Origin: an uncultured Collinsella sp.
Lineage (GTDB): Bacteria; Actinomycetota; Coriobacteriia; Coriobacteriales; Coriobacteriaceae
Direction: 5' to 3'
NCBI GenBank assembly: GCA_900754445.1
Contig: CAAECW010000075.1
Location: 1 to 8,026 of the forward strand
DNA length: 8,026 nucleotides
Shown here: positions 7,995 to 8,026 of the stretch, one piece after another
Layout of the letters: each line of letters starts with the position of its first letter
Position numbering within the stretch: the first letter of the stretch is position 1
Translations under genes and position numbers: made by a program
Notes under the pieces: model-generated
The model's database searches: none
Told to the model about the DNA's origin: nothing
Seen by the model: only the letters and a program-made list of their open reading frames with translations

Positions 7995-8026
7995 AAAAAC
8001 GAGGGGCGACGCTTTTGCGTCGCCCC
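7995..8026 (-). terminator. Intrinsic terminator of a gene beyond the right edge
   Basis: GGGGCGACGC and GCGTCGCCCC form a perfect 10-bp stem with a 4-nt loop (8003-8026), ending exactly at the window edge. On the minus strand it is followed by TCGTTTTT, so it probably ends a minus-strand transcript arriving from beyond the window. It may be bidirectional if T residues follow on the plus strand, which cannot be seen. Confidence 0.8.

Overview
The window looks like chromosomal DNA from a high-GC, Gram-positive-type bacterium. My best guess is the class Coriobacteriia, something like Collinsella. This rests on high-GC codon use, a transketolase split into two genes, a secA-prfB pair, a release factor 2 without the usual frameshift, and an L31 protein with a long Ala/Lys/Glu tail. 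It is an inference from gene style, not from a search. Every convincing gene is on the minus strand, so the story reads from high to low coordinates.

At 8026-7678 there is no gene. From right to left this stretch holds the terminator of a gene beyond the window, a 19-bp operator-like dyad (7967-7985), a perfect 13-bp GC-rich hairpin (7871-7903), a candidate promoter (7762-7790) and a two-hairpin leader (7700-7748) running into rpmE. rpmE (7252-7677) encodes ribosomal protein L31 and ends at a strong intrinsic terminator (7174-7216). The 341-bp gap before secA (6911-7251) contains that terminator. Abutting its U-tract is a 67-bp near-perfect palindrome (7107-7173), followed by a second palindrome (7040-7076) that shares the half-site CCAACCTGCC. 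The gap also holds a small dyad (7005-7020) and a leader hairpin (6931-6957). I see no convincing secA promoter.

secA (4103-6910, preprotein translocase ATPase) and prfB (2955-4103, release factor 2) overlap by one base (TAATG) and are presumably co-transcribed and translationally coupled. An intrinsic terminator (2837-2865) follows prfB, and its U-tract runs directly into the ribosome binding site of the next gene, a YitT-family membrane protein (1934-2824). After a 207-bp AT-richer gap with a candidate promoter (1812-1840) come the N-terminal (896-1726) and C-terminal (1-894, cut by the window edge) transketolase subunits, one base apart and together forming one enzyme of the non-oxidative pentose phosphate pathway.

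The genes are housekeeping: translation (L31, RF2), secretion (SecA), central carbon metabolism (transketolase) and one membrane protein of unclear role. I found no gene cluster that looks like a new system. The unusual signals are non-coding (the palindromes, the leader of rpmE, terminators sharing a 13-mer, the terminator fused to the yitT ribosome binding site) or small protein oddities (RF2 with SPT in place of SPF, the L31 tail).
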